Shown here: piece by piece, positions 1 through 9,593 of the stretch
Layout: every line of letters begins with the position of its first letter
How positions within the stretch are numbered: the first letter of the stretch is position 1
Assembly: GCF_000283515.1 (NCBI RefSeq)
Contig: NC_015976.1
Coordinates: 4,123,501 to 4,187,500 of the forward strand
Source: Sphingobium sp. SYK-6
GTDB taxonomy: Bacteria; Pseudomonadota; Alphaproteobacteria; Sphingomonadales; Sphingomonadaceae
DNA: 64,000 nt
Direction of reading: 5' to 3'
Made by a program: the position numbers and the translations under genes
The notes under the pieces: model-generated
What the model saw: the letters and a program-made list of their open reading frames with translations, nothing else
Told to the model about the DNA's origin: nothing
The model's database searches: none

Positions 1-1322
1 TCAGGCACCGGGCGGCCGAGCGTGAGCGTGCCGGTCTTGTCGAGCAGCGCTTCATCGGCCTGCGCGAGCCGCTCCAGCGCGCTGCCATCCTTCACCAGCA
101 GGCCCGCGCGCATCATGGTGCCGCAGACGACGACCTGCGCCACCGGCACGGCGAGGCCGAGCGCACAGGGGCAGGTGATGATGAGCACCGCGATGGCCAC
201 CAGCAGCGACTGGTGCCAGCCGGCGCCCGCGACCATCCAGCCCGCAAAGCTCAGGCCGGCGAGCAGGTGCACGACCGGTGCGTAGAGGCGCGAGGCGCGA
301 TCGGCGATGCGGACATAATGCGAGCGCGACTGCGCCGCGCCTTCCATCAGCCGCGCAATCTCCGCGATGGTGCGGGCCTCGCCGACCGCCGTGACCCGCA
401 GTGTCACCGGCGCTTCCAGGTTGAGCGTGCCGGCAGTGGCGGTGTCGCCCGGCCCGGCCACCACCGGCGCGCTTTCGCCCGTGAGCAGCGAGAGGTCGAA
501 CCGGCTGCTGCCCTGCTCGATGATGCCGTCCGCCGCCAGCCGCTCGCCGGCCGCGACCAGCAGGCGGTCGCCCACGGCGAGCGCGTCGGCCGAGACCCAC
601 TGGCTGCCCCCCGCATCGTCGAGCCGCATGGCGCCGGGCGCGGTGCGCCGCACCAGCGCTTCCGCGCCGCTTGCCGCGCGGCCGCGCATCATCTCGTCGA
701 GCACGCGGCCCGCGAGAAGGAAGGCGAGCAGCATCAGCGCGCCATCGAACCAGGCATGTTCGCCGCCCACGATCGTCTCGTAGAAGCTCATGCCGGTGGC
801 GAGCGTGACGCCGATGGAGATCGGCACATCCATGTTGGTGGTGCCCGCCCTCAGTGCGCGGAAAGCCGATTCGAAGAAAGGCCGCCCGGCATAGGCAACC
901 GCCGGAATGGCGATGAGCGCCGAGATCCAGTGGAAGAGATGGCGCGCATTGCCATCCGCGCCTGACCATACCGAGACGGACAGCAGCATCACGTTCATCG
1001 CCGCGAAGCCGGCAACGGCGAGAGCGCGGATCAGGCGCTTGAGCGCGGCGCTGCGTGCTTGGCTGGCGGCCCCCTGAAGCGATTGCGCCTCGAAGCCGAT
1101 CGCGTCGAAGGCGCGGATGATGTCCGGCTCCTCGAGCGCGGGGGCATGCGCCACCGTGACCGTCTTGCTGGAGAAATTGACGCGCGCGCCCTCAATGCCG
1201 GGCTGCGCGGGCAACAGGCGCTCGATCTTGGCGATGCAGCCGGCGCAATGCATGTCCGGCACGGCGAAACGGGTTTCGACCGGCGTGCCGTTCCAGACCT
1301 CGCTGGCGTCATGATAGCTCAT
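1..1322 (-). CDS. ccoI: CcoI/FixI P1B-type copper ATPase, partial (C-terminus outside window)
   Basis: This is a heavy-metal P-type ATPase that supplies copper during cbb3 oxidase assembly at the inner membrane. The N-terminal metal-binding motif DMHCAGC lies near residue 25. It is followed by membrane segments, the actuator motif LLTGES, the ion-channel motif ITCPCALG and the phosphorylation motif LLDKTGTLT, which sits at the window edge. The nucleotide-binding part and the stop lie to the left of base 1. The ATG at 1322 overlaps the ccoH stop as ATGA, so the two are translationally coupled. The ccoG-H-I order is the standard cbb3 maturation operon; the small ccoS gene that usually follows would be outside the window. 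Confidence 0.95.
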   Translation of the reverse strand, partial: MSYHDASEVWNGTPVETRFAVPDMHCAGCIAKIERLLPAQPGIEGARVNFSSKTVTVAHAPALEEPDIIRAFDAIGFEAQSLQGAASQARSAALKRLIRALAVAGFAAMNVMLLSVSVWSGADGNARHLFHWISALIAIPAVAYAGRPFFESAFRALRAGTTNMDVPISIGVTLATGMSFYETIVGGEHAWFDGALMLLAFLLAGRVLDEMMRGRAASGAEALVRRTAPGAMRLDDAGGSQWVSADALAVGDRLLVAAGERLAADGIIEQGSSRFDLSLLTGESAPVVAGPGDTATAGTLNLEAPVTLRVTAVGEARTIAEIARLMEGAAQSRSHYVRIADRASRLYAPVVHLLAGLSFAGWMVAGAGWHQSLLVAIAVLIITCPCALGLAVPVAQVVVCGTMMRAGLLVKDGSALERLAQADEALLDKTGTLTLGRPVP

Positions 1323-1810
1323 GACAGGTCGACGATGCGATTGAGCTCCCGGCCATGGGCCTGCGCCCGGACATGAATGATCCAGCGCCCGGCGGGCAGC
1401 GCGCCGACACTCTGATAACGGCCGCCGCCGATATGGCGGAACTGCATGGTCCGCTCGGGCGCGCGGCCGAGCGGATGGCGCACCAGCGCGGTGATCCGGG
1501 CATCGGTCATCGCCGAGGCAGCCTCGTGCAGCGTGACGTCCAGCCGCTGGCCGGGCGTGCGGGCGAGGTCCAGCGTCCAGCCCAGCGCCTCTTCCTCCCG
1601 GGCCTTCTCCAGCCAGCCATTGAACTTCTGGCTCGCGACATAGCTGTTCTCCACGACCTTGCCGCCGAAGGTGCTGCTGGCGAGGCGCGCCATGGTGAGA
1701 TTGACCGCGATCACGATGCCGAAGAACGTGACCAGAATGGCAGCCATGTGCCGCCCGGTGAACCGGCCGGCGCCCTTGTGTGCCTGCCCGCCATCATGTC
1801 TGCCAGTCAT
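1319..1810 (-). CDS. ccoH: CcoH/FixH cbb3 oxidase assembly protein
   Basis: The product is 163 aa, a small inner-membrane protein needed for stable assembly of cbb3 cytochrome c oxidase. One hydrophobic segment (about residues 22-45) is followed by the FixH-typical stretch NSYVASQKFNGWLEKA and a periplasmic beta-rich domain. Its length fits the family. The start ATG overlaps the ccoG stop (ATGA) and its stop overlaps the ccoI start, so it is the middle cistron of a tightly coupled ccoGHI operon driven from the FNR-type box at 3333-3346. Confidence 0.93.
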   Translation of the reverse strand: MTGRHDGGQAHKGAGRFTGRHMAAILVTFFGIVIAVNLTMARLASSTFGGKVVENSYVASQKFNGWLEKAREEEALGWTLDLARTPGQRLDVTLHEAASAMTDARITALVRHPLGRAPERTMQFRHIGGGRYQSVGALPAGRWIIHVRAQAHGRELNRIVDLS

Positions 1811-3267
1811 TCGCTTTCCTCCGGACGAACAAAGCTTTCTGCATCGCGCGCCTTTTCGCCGCCATCACCCCCCGCCTGGACCGTGAACGCAAAGTCCTCC
1901 CGGGCGGAGCCGGTCGCGGGCGCGACGACATAGATATGTTCCTTGAGCACCTGATCGGCAGGCACCTCGACGGTGATGCTGCGTGCGGCGGATTCGCGGG
2001 TGTCGCTTTCCTTCCACATGCGCGCGCCGGGCAGCCCCTCGATGGCGATGGTCATTTCGCGCGGGCGATTCTCCATGTTGCGCAGCTTGATGAGCCAGGC
2101 ATTGCGGATCGACCCGTCCGACAGGCGGACATATTCGGGATTGCGATCGGCATTGGCGGCGATGTCGATCCGCGCCCGGGTGCCGAGCGCGAACAGCATC
2201 GCGACGCCGATGGCGCACCAGAGGCCGAAATAGACGAGCGTGCGCGGGCGCAGCAGGCGCCGTATCGCGGGCACGGGCGCTTCGCCGCGCATCTCGCGCT
2301 CGCAGTCCAGCTCCGTCGCATAATCGATGAGGCCGCGCGGCCGGTCGATCTGGTCCATCACCTTGTCGCAGGCGTCGATGCACAGCGCGCAGGTGATGCA
2401 GCCGATCTGCGGCCCTTCGCGGATATCGATGCCGGTAGGGCACACCTGCACGCACTGCAGGCAATCGATGCAGTCGCCGAAATGCGCGTCGTCACTGGCG
2501 GCGCGCTTCTTGCCGTGGCTGCGTGGCTCGCCCCGCCAGTGCTTGTAGGTCACGATCAGCGATTTCTCGTCCGTCATCGCGGCCTGGATGCGCGGCCAGG
2601 GGCACATGTAGATGCACACCTGCTCGCGCATGAAACCGCCCAGGATGAAGGTGGTCATCGTGAGGACGAAAGTGGTGCCATAGGCCACGAAGGGGGCCTG
2701 ACCGGTCCAGAACGCGTGTTGCAGCGTCGGCGCATCGGCGAAATAGAAGATCCAGGCGCCGCCTGTCGCGAAGGAGATGAGCAGCCAGACCGCCCATTTG
2801 CGAACCCGCTTCCAGACCTTGCTGGCCGTCCATGGCGCACGATCGAGCCGGATCTGCGCATTGCGATCGCCGTCGAGGAAGCGCTCGACATGCTGGAACA
2901 GGTCGGTCCACACCGTCTGCGGACAGGCATAACCGCACCAGGCCCGCCCAACGGCGGACGTGACCAGGAACAGGCCGACACCCGCCATGATGAGCAGGCC
3001 GGCGACATAATAGAATTCGTGCGGCCAGATCTCGATCGAGAACATGAAGAAGCGCCGATTGGCGAGATCGATCAGCACGGCCTGGTCAGGCGCATGGGGG
3101 CCGCGGTCCCAGCGGATCCATGGCGTCACCCAGTAGATGGTGAGCGTTACCGCCATCACCAGCCACTTGAATCGGCGGAACGGCCCGTCGACCTGCTTGG
3201 GGAAGACGGCCTTGCGCTTCTGATAGACGCCCAGCGGCGAATCGGTGATGTCGTTCATGCTATTCAT
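1807..3267 (-). CDS. ccoG: CcoG/FixG polyferredoxin, cbb3 oxidase accessory protein
   Basis: The product is 486 aa, a membrane-bound ferredoxin-like protein of cbb3 oxidase biogenesis, proposed in the family to reduce copper for CcoN. It has several membrane helices, a quinol-oxidase-like CGYACPQTVW motif, and two 4Fe-4S clusters in the run of cysteines around CIDCLQCVQVCP and CITCALCIDACD. A C-terminal Ig-like periplasmic domain carries the FixG C-terminal pattern. I chose the ATG at 3267 (MNSMNDITDSPLGVYQK) because this matches family N termini; the open frame runs on to 3333, but that extension overlaps the FNR box. A second ATG at 3258 is possible. Confidence 0.95.
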   Translation of the reverse strand: MNSMNDITDSPLGVYQKRKAVFPKQVDGPFRRFKWLVMAVTLTIYWVTPWIRWDRGPHAPDQAVLIDLANRRFFMFSIEIWPHEFYYVAGLLIMAGVGLFLVTSAVGRAWCGYACPQTVWTDLFQHVERFLDGDRNAQIRLDRAPWTASKVWKRVRKWAVWLLISFATGGAWIFYFADAPTLQHAFWTGQAPFVAYGTTFVLTMTTFILGGFMREQVCIYMCPWPRIQAAMTDEKSLIVTYKHWRGEPRSHGKKRAASDDAHFGDCIDCLQCVQVCPTGIDIREGPQIGCITCALCIDACDKVMDQIDRPRGLIDYATELDCEREMRGEAPVPAIRRLLRPRTLVYFGLWCAIGVAMLFALGTRARIDIAANADRNPEYVRLSDGSIRNAWLIKLRNMENRPREMTIAIEGLPGARMWKESDTRESAARSITVEVPADQVLKEHIYVVAPATGSAREDFAFTVQAGGDGGEKARDAESFVRPEESE

Positions 3268-3332
3268 GGCAGCACGTCCCAAGGGGGGAGAAACTCGTGC
3301 GCGCGACGCTAGCGAGTCTGACGCGCGAAGCA

Positions 3333-3346
3333 TTGAGGCAGATCAA
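3333..3346 (-). promoter_or_regulatory. FNR/FixK-type anaerobox upstream of ccoG
   Basis: TTGAGGCAGATCAA is a TTGA-N6-TCAA dyad, the core of the FNR/FixK consensus. It lies 66 bases upstream of the ccoG start in the ccoP-ccoG intergenic gap. A second box with the same core and nearly the same spacing precedes ccoN, which makes both more credible. It would place ccoGHI under oxygen-dependent CRP/FNR control; the regulator gene itself is not in the window. Confidence 0.8.
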
Positions 3347-3487
3347 GAGGCTGCCTGCCCCTGCGTGGCTGCTGCCGGGTCGCCCATGAAGGCTCCCCGC
3401 CTCCATCACGCGATCGCTCCGCCCCCGCGTGGGGACGGAGCGACACGACAGACACCGGGCTCGGGGACGCGGGCCCGGTGCCGGAGC

Positions 3488-4435
3488 CTAGTTGGCCGGG
3501 GCGGCCGCCGGAGCCGCGCCGCCTTCGGCCTGCGCCGTCTCGACCGGTGCGGGCGGCGGGGTTGCCTCGCCGCCGCCACGCGAGTGGACATAAGCCGCCA
3601 GCATCTTGATCGTGGTCGGGCTCAGATGGCCCCTCCACGCCGGCATGACGCCACGGCGACTGTTGTTGATGGTCTGGGTCAGCGTCTCGCGATCGCCGCC
3701 ATAGAGCCAGATGCCGTCCGTGAGGTTCGGCGCGCCGAACTCGCGCATGCCCTTGCCCTGTGGGCCATGACACACGGCGCAATTCGCCTCGAAAAGCGCG
3801 GCACCGCGCCGCGAGGATGCGCTCTGCTTCTCGTGCCCGCTGATGACGCGCACGAAGGAGACGGTGTCCTGAACCTGCGGCGCCGTGAGAATGCCGTCAT
3901 GGCCAAAGGCCGGCATCAGGCTGTTGCGGGTCTCCGCTTCGTCCGGATTACGGATGCCGTGGGTGATGGTATATTCCAGCGTCTTGAGGTCGCCGCCCCA
4001 CAGCCAGTCGTCATCGTTGAGATTGGGATAGCCCTTCGAGCCGCTGGCGCCCGAGCCATGGCACTGCACGCAGTGCGTACGGAAAGCAGCGGCGCCGCCC
4101 TGCACGGCCGCGTTCATCAGCTCCGGCTTGGCAGGCAGCTGCTCGATGGGAGTCACGGCGATCGCGGAGAGGATCGGTGCCTTGCGGGCGCCCTCCGTTT
4201 CCATCGTCTCGGCAAGCGCGCCGCGACTGGACCAGCCGAACACGCCCTTGGTGGCGCCGGTCAGGCCCGGCAATGCCGGATAGACCACGATATAGCCGAT
4301 CGAGAACACGATCGTCGCATAGAAAGTCCACAGCCACCAGCGCGGCAGCGGCGTGTTCAGCTCCTCGATGCCGTCCCATTCGTGGCCGACGGTCTCGGTG
4401 CCGGTCGGCTGATCGATGCGTTTTTGCTCAGCCAT
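3488..4435 (-). CDS. ccoP: cbb3 cytochrome c oxidase diheme subunit CcoP
   Basis: The product is 315 aa, the diheme cytochrome c subunit that passes electrons into cbb3 oxidase. It begins with a cytoplasmic segment and a membrane anchor (about residues 33-55, WWLWTFYATIVFSIGYIVVY). Two periplasmic cytochrome c domains follow, each with a CXXCH heme site (CVQCH and CAVCH), with candidate axial methionines in LMPAFGHD and VMPAWRGH. The last about 20 residues are an Ala/Pro-rich tail. It overlaps ccoQ by 8 bases and is the last gene of ccoNOQP. Confidence 0.97.
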   Translation of the reverse strand: MAEQKRIDQPTGTETVGHEWDGIEELNTPLPRWWLWTFYATIVFSIGYIVVYPALPGLTGATKGVFGWSSRGALAETMETEGARKAPILSAIAVTPIEQLPAKPELMNAAVQGGAAAFRTHCVQCHGSGASGSKGYPNLNDDDWLWGGDLKTLEYTITHGIRNPDEAETRNSLMPAFGHDGILTAPQVQDTVSFVRVISGHEKQSASSRRGAALFEANCAVCHGPQGKGMREFGAPNLTDGIWLYGGDRETLTQTINNSRRGVMPAWRGHLSPTTIKMLAAYVHSRGGGEATPPPAPVETAQAEGGAAPAAAPAN

Positions 4436-4619
4436 GGTTCTTTTCCCTGTTCCTGGCCGCGCGCTCTTCCTCGTCCTCGACGAAGATCATCGTGGCGGCG
4501 GCATCGTTTCTGCGGCGCGAGCCGGGCAGGAACACCCAGATCACGAGCAGGAGATAGGCTGCCAGCATGACCGCAAGGCCATAGCTGTCGGCGAAGTGGC
4601 GCAAGTCATTGTAGCTCAC
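4428..4619 (-). CDS. ccoQ: CcoQ small subunit of cbb3 oxidase
   Basis: The product is 63 aa with one membrane helix ([18 protein letters not shown]) and a charged C-terminal tail, the usual build of CcoQ/FixQ, which stabilises the CcoNOP core. It overlaps ccoO by 4 bases (ATGA) and ccoP by 8 bases. Identity rests mainly on size, topology and position between ccoO and ccoP. Confidence 0.9.
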   Translation of the reverse strand: MSYNDLRHFADSYGLAVMLAAYLLLVIWVFLPGSRRRNDAAATMIFVEDEEERAARNREKNHG

Positions 4620-5350
4620 CGCTCCACCTCCTGCGGCGCGGCGCTCTCGAAATCGACGAGGGTGCCGAGCATCTGGAGATAGGCGACCAGCGCGTCCATC
4701 TCGGTGAGGCGCGTGGGGTTGCCATCGAAATCGCGCGCCTGCGCCTTGGGATAGCGCTGCATGAGATCGGTGGTGTCCGCCTCGGGATCGGCCTGCGCGG
4801 CGAGGTCCGCATTGGCCTGCGCGATGTCGGTCTCCGTATAAGGCACGCCGACCCGGCTCAGGGCCGTCAGGTGCCCGGTCATGTCACCGGCCTTGAGATC
4901 CCGATCCGCCAGGAAGGCATAACCCGGCATGATGGACTCGGGGACCACGCTGCGCGGATCCTTGAGGTGCTGGACATGCCACTCGTCGGAATAGCGCTTG
5001 CCCACGCGGGCAAGGTCCGGCCCGGTCCGCTTGGACCCCCATTGGAACGGGTGGTCGAACATGCTCTCGGCCGCCAGGCTGTAGTGGCCGTAGCGCTCGA
5101 CCTCGTCCCGGAAGGGGCGGATCATCTGGCTGTGGCAGTTGTAGCAGCCTTCGCGCATGTAGATGTTGCGGCCGGCCAGTTCGAGCGGCGTGTAGGGCCG
5201 CACGCCTTCCACCTTCTCCACGGTATTGTCGATCCAGAAGAGCGGTGCGATCTCCACGATGCCGCCGACAGTGACCACCGCGAAGGCGGCTATGGCGAGC
5301 AGCGTGACGTTGCGCTCCAGTTTCTTGTGCTTTTCAGCGAAGCTGGTCAT
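4616..5350 (-). CDS. ccoO: cbb3 cytochrome c oxidase monoheme subunit CcoO
   Basis: The product is 244 aa, the membrane-anchored monoheme cytochrome c subunit of cbb3 oxidase. It has an N-terminal helix (about residues 15-40) and one heme site, [12 protein letters not shown], which is highly typical of CcoO. The IMPGY motif carries the likely axial methionine. The start lies 12 bases after the ccoN stop, and the stop overlaps the ccoQ start, as in other ccoNOQP operons. Confidence 0.97.
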   Translation of the reverse strand: MTSFAEKHKKLERNVTLLAIAAFAVVTVGGIVEIAPLFWIDNTVEKVEGVRPYTPLELAGRNIYMREGCYNCHSQMIRPFRDEVERYGHYSLAAESMFDHPFQWGSKRTGPDLARVGKRYSDEWHVQHLKDPRSVVPESIMPGYAFLADRDLKAGDMTGHLTALSRVGVPYTETDIAQANADLAAQADPEADTTDLMQRYPKAQARDFDGNPTRLTEMDALVAYLQMLGTLVDFESAAPQEVER

Positions 5351-5362
5351 GGCTTTGCGTCC

Positions 5363-7042
5363 TTATTCGGCGGGCTGGGCGTGAGGTGCGGAAGCTGGCG
5401 GGGCGATGGCCGGGCGATCCTTGGCGGGATCGAAGGCCGCGTCCGTCATCGGGGCTTCCTCGCGGAGATCGCCGCGGATCGTGCGCCACACGTTGATGGC
5501 CATCAGGATCGCGCCGGTCAGGTAGAGGACGCCGCCGAAGGCCCGCATCAGATACATGGGCAGCATGGCGGCCACGGTGTCCGAGAAGGCATAGACGAGG
5601 TAGCCGTCCGCCCCATATTCCCGCCACATCAGGCCCTGCATGATGCCCGAGACCCACATCGCGGAGGCGTAGAAGACGATGCCCACGGTCGCGAGCCAGA
5701 AGTGCCAGTTGACCATGCGCAGCGAATAGAGCCGCTCGCGGCCCCACAGGCGTGGGGTCAGATAATAGATGGCGGCAAAGGTGATCATGCCGTTCCAGCC
5801 CAGCGCGCCCGAGTGAACATGGCCGATGGTCCAGTCCGTATAGTGCGACAGGCTGTTGACGCTCTTGATGGAGAGCATCGGCCCCTCGAAGGTGCTCATG
5901 CCGTAGAAGGCGAGCGCCATGACCATCATGCGGATGATCGGATCGGTGCGGACCTTGTCCCATGCGCCGTTGAGGGTCATGAGGCCGTTGATCATGCCGC
6001 CCCAGCTCGGCATCCACAGCATGACCGAGAAGACCATGCCCAGCGTCTGCGCCCAGTCGGGCAGCGCGGTGTAGTGGAGATGGTGCGGGCCGGCCCAGAT
6101 GTAGAGGAAGATCAGCGACCAGAAGTGGATGATCGACAGGCGATAGCTGTAGATCGGCCGCTCGGCCTGCTTGGGCACGAAATAATACATCATGGCCAGG
6201 AAGCCGGCGGTGAGGAAGAAGCCGACCGCGTTATGGCCGTACCACCATTGCGTCAGGGCATCCTGCACGCCCGCGAAGGCACTGTAGCTCTTGGAACCCA
6301 GCAAGCTCACGGGCATCGACAGGTTGTTGACGATGTGGAGCATCGCGATGGTGAGGATGAAGCTCAGATAGAACCAGTTCGCCACATAGATGTGCGGTTC
6401 GCTGCGCTTGATGATCGTGCCGACGAAGACGGCGAGATAAGCGACCCAGACGATGGTGAGCCACAGGTCCACATACCATTCGGGTTCGGCATATTCGCGC
6501 GCCTCGGTGATGCCGAGGAGATAGCCGGTCGCCGCCAGCACGATGAAGAGCTGGTAGCCCCAGAAGACGAAGCGGGCGAGGCCGGGAAAGGCGAGCCGCG
6601 CGCGGCAGGTGCGCTGCACCACATAGAAGCTCGTCGCGATCAGCGCGTTGCCGCCGAAGGCGAAGATGACCGCCGAGGTGTGCAGCGGCCGCAGGCGCCC
6701 GAAGCTCGTATATTCAAGCCCCAGGTTCAGCGCCGGAAAGGCGAGCTGGAGCGCGATATAGAGTCCCGCGAGGAACCCGGCGAGCCCCCAGAAGACCGTC
6801 GCGATGACGCCCCAGCGAATGGGGTCGTCATCGTAGCGGCTCTCGTCGGGCACGCGCAGGATACCCCGCGCGATCGCCGTATAATCGGCGCCGCTGATCG
6901 TGGCCCAGCACGCAATGAGCGCAGCGGCGCACACAATGGTCATGTGCACCGCGAAGCCGCCGTCCGCGGCCAGCGCCGCGGCCAGCATGGCGAACAGGGC
7001 GATGAAGAGGAATATCCCCGCGCGTATCGTCAATCCGGTCAT
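5363..7042 (-). CDS. ccoN: cbb3 cytochrome c oxidase catalytic subunit CcoN
   Basis: The product is 559 aa, the 12-helix heme-copper oxidase subunit holding low-spin heme b and the heme b3-CuB centre. Family-typical segments include the [15 protein letters not shown] region, [13 protein letters not shown] (CuB and cross-link region) and [15 protein letters not shown], with histidines in the expected helices, and a later [15 protein letters not shown] motif. The ATG at 7042 is preceded by GGGGAA at good spacing. The same frame stays open far upstream across the antisense of fixL, but that part has no family similarity. An FNR-type box lies 74 bases upstream. Confidence 0.97.
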   Translation of the reverse strand: MTGLTIRAGIFLFIALFAMLAAALAADGGFAVHMTIVCAAALIACWATISGADYTAIARGILRVPDESRYDDDPIRWGVIATVFWGLAGFLAGLYIALQLAFPALNLGLEYTSFGRLRPLHTSAVIFAFGGNALIATSFYVVQRTCRARLAFPGLARFVFWGYQLFIVLAATGYLLGITEAREYAEPEWYVDLWLTIVWVAYLAVFVGTIIKRSEPHIYVANWFYLSFILTIAMLHIVNNLSMPVSLLGSKSYSAFAGVQDALTQWWYGHNAVGFFLTAGFLAMMYYFVPKQAERPIYSYRLSIIHFWSLIFLYIWAGPHHLHYTALPDWAQTLGMVFSVMLWMPSWGGMINGLMTLNGAWDKVRTDPIIRMMVMALAFYGMSTFEGPMLSIKSVNSLSHYTDWTIGHVHSGALGWNGMITFAAIYYLTPRLWGRERLYSLRMVNWHFWLATVGIVFYASAMWVSGIMQGLMWREYGADGYLVYAFSDTVAAMLPMYLMRAFGGVLYLTGAILMAINVWRTIRGDLREEAPMTDAAFDPAKDRPAIAPPASAPHAQPAE

Positions 7043-7115
7043 GTGCAGTTCCCCAGTCGGCCCCTCCGGGCCTGATTCGAGGAGGCACGAATAAGCCCCC
7101 GGCCGCACGCCATCC

Positions 7116-7129
7116 TTGACCTCGGTCAA
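7116..7129 (-). promoter_or_regulatory. FNR/FixK-type anaerobox upstream of ccoN
   Basis: TTGACCTCGGTCAA (TTGA-N6-TCAA) lies in the gap between divergent ccoN and fixL, 74 bases from the ccoN ATG. The spacing mirrors the box in front of ccoG. It should serve ccoNOQP; whether it also affects fixL on the other strand cannot be told from sequence. Confidence 0.82.
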
Positions 7130-7216
7130 GACGCCCGGCAGTGAGGGGCTGTCGTGCCGGCCCGGGTGGGGGGTCCCGGTCGCGAGAACGCTGCGATCGC
7201 AGATTGGGCTGCCGGA

Positions 7217-8737
7217 ATGAAGACGCAGGACACCACCTATTTCGCCGAGGAGCTCAATCTCCTCATCGATGCCGCGCAGGGTCTCGCCATCTACATGCTC
7301 GATCCGGCCGGGCGAGTGACGATCTGGAATCGCGGTGCCGAGCGGCTCAAGGGCTGGACCGAGGCGGAGATCATCGGCCAGCATGCCTCGATCTTCTATC
7401 CTCCCGATGCCCTTGCGGAAGGCCGGCCGGAAAGCGACCTCCTGCGCGCCCGGACGGAAGGGCGGCTGGAAATGGAAGACTGGCGGCTGCGCAAGGACGG
7501 CTCGGAATTTCTGGCGGCTATCTCGATCACGGCCTTGCACGAACCTGACGGCAGCCTGCGCGGTTTTGCCGAAATCGTGTCCGACGTGACCCAGCGGCGC
7601 GGCGCGGAGGACCTGCTGCGCTCGCAGGAAAGCCATTTGCGCTCCATTCTCTCCACCGTGCCGGACGCGATGGTGGTGATCGACGAGGAAGGGACCGTCC
7701 GGTCGTTCAGCACCGCCGCCGAAGCGCTGTTCGGCTATAGCGAGGCCGAGGTGCGCGGGCGCAATGTGAACATGCTGATGCCCTCCCCCGACCGCGAGCG
7801 GCATGACGGCTATCTCAAGCGCTATCTGGAGACCGGCGAGAAAAGGATCATCGGCATCGGCCGCGTGGTGTTCGCGCGACGGAAGGACGGCACCACCTTT
7901 CCGGTGGAGCTGGCGGTGGGCGAGGCCATGGGAAGCCGCGAGCGGCTGTTCACCGGCTTCATCCGCGATCTTACCGAGCGCCGCCGTACGCAGGAGCAAC
8001 TCGAGACGTTGCAGTCCGAGCTCATCCACGTCGCGCGCGTCAGTGCCATGGGCACCATGGCATCGACTCTGGCGCACGAGCTCAACCAGCCGATCACGGC
8101 CATCGCCAATTATGTCGAGGCCGTGCGCCAGCAGTTCGGCCGCAACGATCCCGACGACCGCGCGCTGATCGACGAAGTGCTGGAGGAGACGGCGAAGGAA
8201 GCCCTGCGGGCCGGCCATATCGTCCGCCGCCTGCGGGACTTCATTGCGCGCGGCGAGGTCGAGAAGACCATCGAGAAACTGCCCGCCCTCATCAACGAAG
8301 CCTCCGTGCTGGGCCTCATGGGCACGCGCGAGATGAGCATCGAGCCGGTGTTCGACCTCGATCCCTATGCATCGCCCGTGCTGGTGGACAAGGTGCAGAT
8401 CCAGCAGGTGCTCATCAACCTCATCCGCAACGCCTGCGAAGCGATGCGCGAGAGCGAAGAACGCCAGCTTATCGTTACCAGCCGCGCCGACGAGCAGCCC
8501 GGTTTCGTCCGCGTGATCGTGGCGGACAGCGGCCCCGGCGTGGCGCCGGACGTGGCACGGCAGCTGTTCCGGGCGTTCGTGAGCACCAAGGAAGACGGCA
8601 TGGGACTGGGGCTTTCCATCAGCCGGACGATCGTGGAGGCCAATGGCGGCCGCATCTGGATGCAACCGCGCGAGGGCGGCGGCACCGAATTTCACTTCAC
8701 GCTGATGCGTGCCGACGACGAGGAGGACCATGGCTGA
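7217..8737 (+). CDS. fixL: Oxygen-sensing histidine kinase FixL
   Basis: The product is 506 aa from the ATG at 7217, and it senses oxygen through heme and phosphorylates FixJ. There are two PAS domains. The second (about residues 140-255) has the FixL heme-pocket signature: proximal His196 in RHDGYLKRY, Arg202, and distal-side Arg216 in IIGIGR. A kinase core follows with phospho-acceptor His287 in AHELNQPI, and N, G1 and G2 boxes ([23 protein letters not shown]). No transmembrane segment is seen, so the protein appears soluble, as in Bradyrhizobium. A GTG at 7154 in the same frame is an alternative start. The stop overlaps fixJ by 8 bases. Confidence 0.95.
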   Translation: MKTQDTTYFAEELNLLIDAAQGLAIYMLDPAGRVTIWNRGAERLKGWTEAEIIGQHASIFYPPDALAEGRPESDLLRARTEGRLEMEDWRLRKDGSEFLAAISITALHEPDGSLRGFAEIVSDVTQRRGAEDLLRSQESHLRSILSTVPDAMVVIDEEGTVRSFSTAAEALFGYSEAEVRGRNVNMLMPSPDRERHDGYLKRYLETGEKRIIGIGRVVFARRKDGTTFPVELAVGEAMGSRERLFTGFIRDLTERRRTQEQLETLQSELIHVARVSAMGTMASTLAHELNQPITAIANYVEAVRQQFGRNDPDDRALIDEVLEETAKEALRAGHIVRRLRDFIARGEVEKTIEKLPALINEASVLGLMGTREMSIEPVFDLDPYASPVLVDKVQIQQVLINLIRNACEAMRESEERQLIVTSRADEQPGFVRVIVADSGPGVAPDVARQLFRAFVSTKEDGMGLGLSISRTIVEANGGRIWMQPREGGGTEFHFTLMRADDEEDHG

Positions 8738-9350
8738 TCGCAAGCTCATCCATATAGTCGACGATGAAGAGTCCATCCGGAAGTCCACCGGCTTCCTGCT
8801 GCGGACCTCCGGCTATTCCGTGGAAACCTGGGCCTCCGGCACCGCTTTCATCAAGGAAGTGCGGCAAGCGGAACATGGCTGCGTGCTGCTCGACATCCGC
8901 ATGCCGGGGATGGATGGGCTGGAGGTGCAGCAGGCCCTCGCCGACATGGGCGTGACCATGCCTGTGGTCATCATGACCGGCCATGGCGATATCCCGATCG
9001 CCGTCCGCGCCATGAAGGCCGGCGCCGTCGACCTGCTTGAAAAGCCCTTCGAGAAATCAGCGCTGCTTCGCGCCATCGAGGAAGGGTTCGCACGCATGGC
9101 GGCGGCGGACAGCGCCAGCAGCAGCGCGCGCGATGCCGAGGTGCGGCTCGCCGCCCTCACACCCCGGGAACAGGACGTCCTGACCGGCCTTGCGAAGGGA
9201 CTGCCCAACAAGACGATCGCCTACGACCTCGGCATTTCGCCGCGCACGGTCGAAGTGCATCGCGCCAACCTCATGGTGAAGCTCGAGGTACGCAGTCTCT
9301 CGGACGCCTTGCGCATCGCCTTCGCCGCCGGCCTTGGCCTCGACGGCTAG
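8730..9350 (+). CDS. fixJ: Two-component response regulator FixJ
   Basis: The product is 206 aa: a receiver domain with acidic pair D11-D12, phospho-acceptor D55 in [11 protein letters not shown], switch threonine in IMTGHGD and lysine in LEKPFEK, then a LuxR-type DNA-binding domain (LTPREQDVL to [14 protein letters not shown]). FixJ homologues activate fixK, whose product acts on TTGA-N6-TCAA boxes such as the two found here. The ATG at 8730 is preceded by AGGAGG at 8721 and overlaps the end of fixL; the open frame begins slightly earlier (8709), inside fixL. Confidence 0.95.
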   Translation: MADRKLIHIVDDEESIRKSTGFLLRTSGYSVETWASGTAFIKEVRQAEHGCVLLDIRMPGMDGLEVQQALADMGVTMPVVIMTGHGDIPIAVRAMKAGAVDLLEKPFEKSALLRAIEEGFARMAAADSASSSARDAEVRLAALTPREQDVLTGLAKGLPNKTIAYDLGISPRTVEVHRANLMVKLEVRSLSDALRIAFAAGLGLDG

Positions 9351-9593
9351 CGGCGCACAAGACCGGACGACGAGGAATGGGCGGGGAGGCAATGAGCCGC
9401 CCGCCTCGAAACGGAACGGCGCCACGCGTCGCGGAGAGTAGTGATTTCCCTGCGCCTCCTCCCCTCACCTCGTGGTACAGACTGTGGAGGCCGACATCGG
9501 CCGGGCGGGATGCCACACTCGAAACCCTTAAGGAGGGGTCGGCGGTCGCAATGAAGGCGATCAGGTGGGCGCTCGCTCAGCACAAACTGCTGC

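Noticed and set aside
4871..7075. Plus-strand open frame of 734 codons across ccoO and ccoN
   Set aside because: It is the antisense of conserved cbb3 genes, very rich in His, Arg and Asp as expected for a high-GC shadow frame, and has no recognisable domain.
7043..8788. Upstream extension of the ccoN frame by 582 codons
   Set aside because: It is antisense to fixL, has no similarity to CcoN, and the ATG at 7042 with a good Shine-Dalgarno gives the normal family length.
9351..9593. Search for a terminator or gene after fixJ
   Set aside because: A GGGCGG/CCGCCC pairing exists, but the loop is long and there is no T-run; no coding frame with normal bias was seen.
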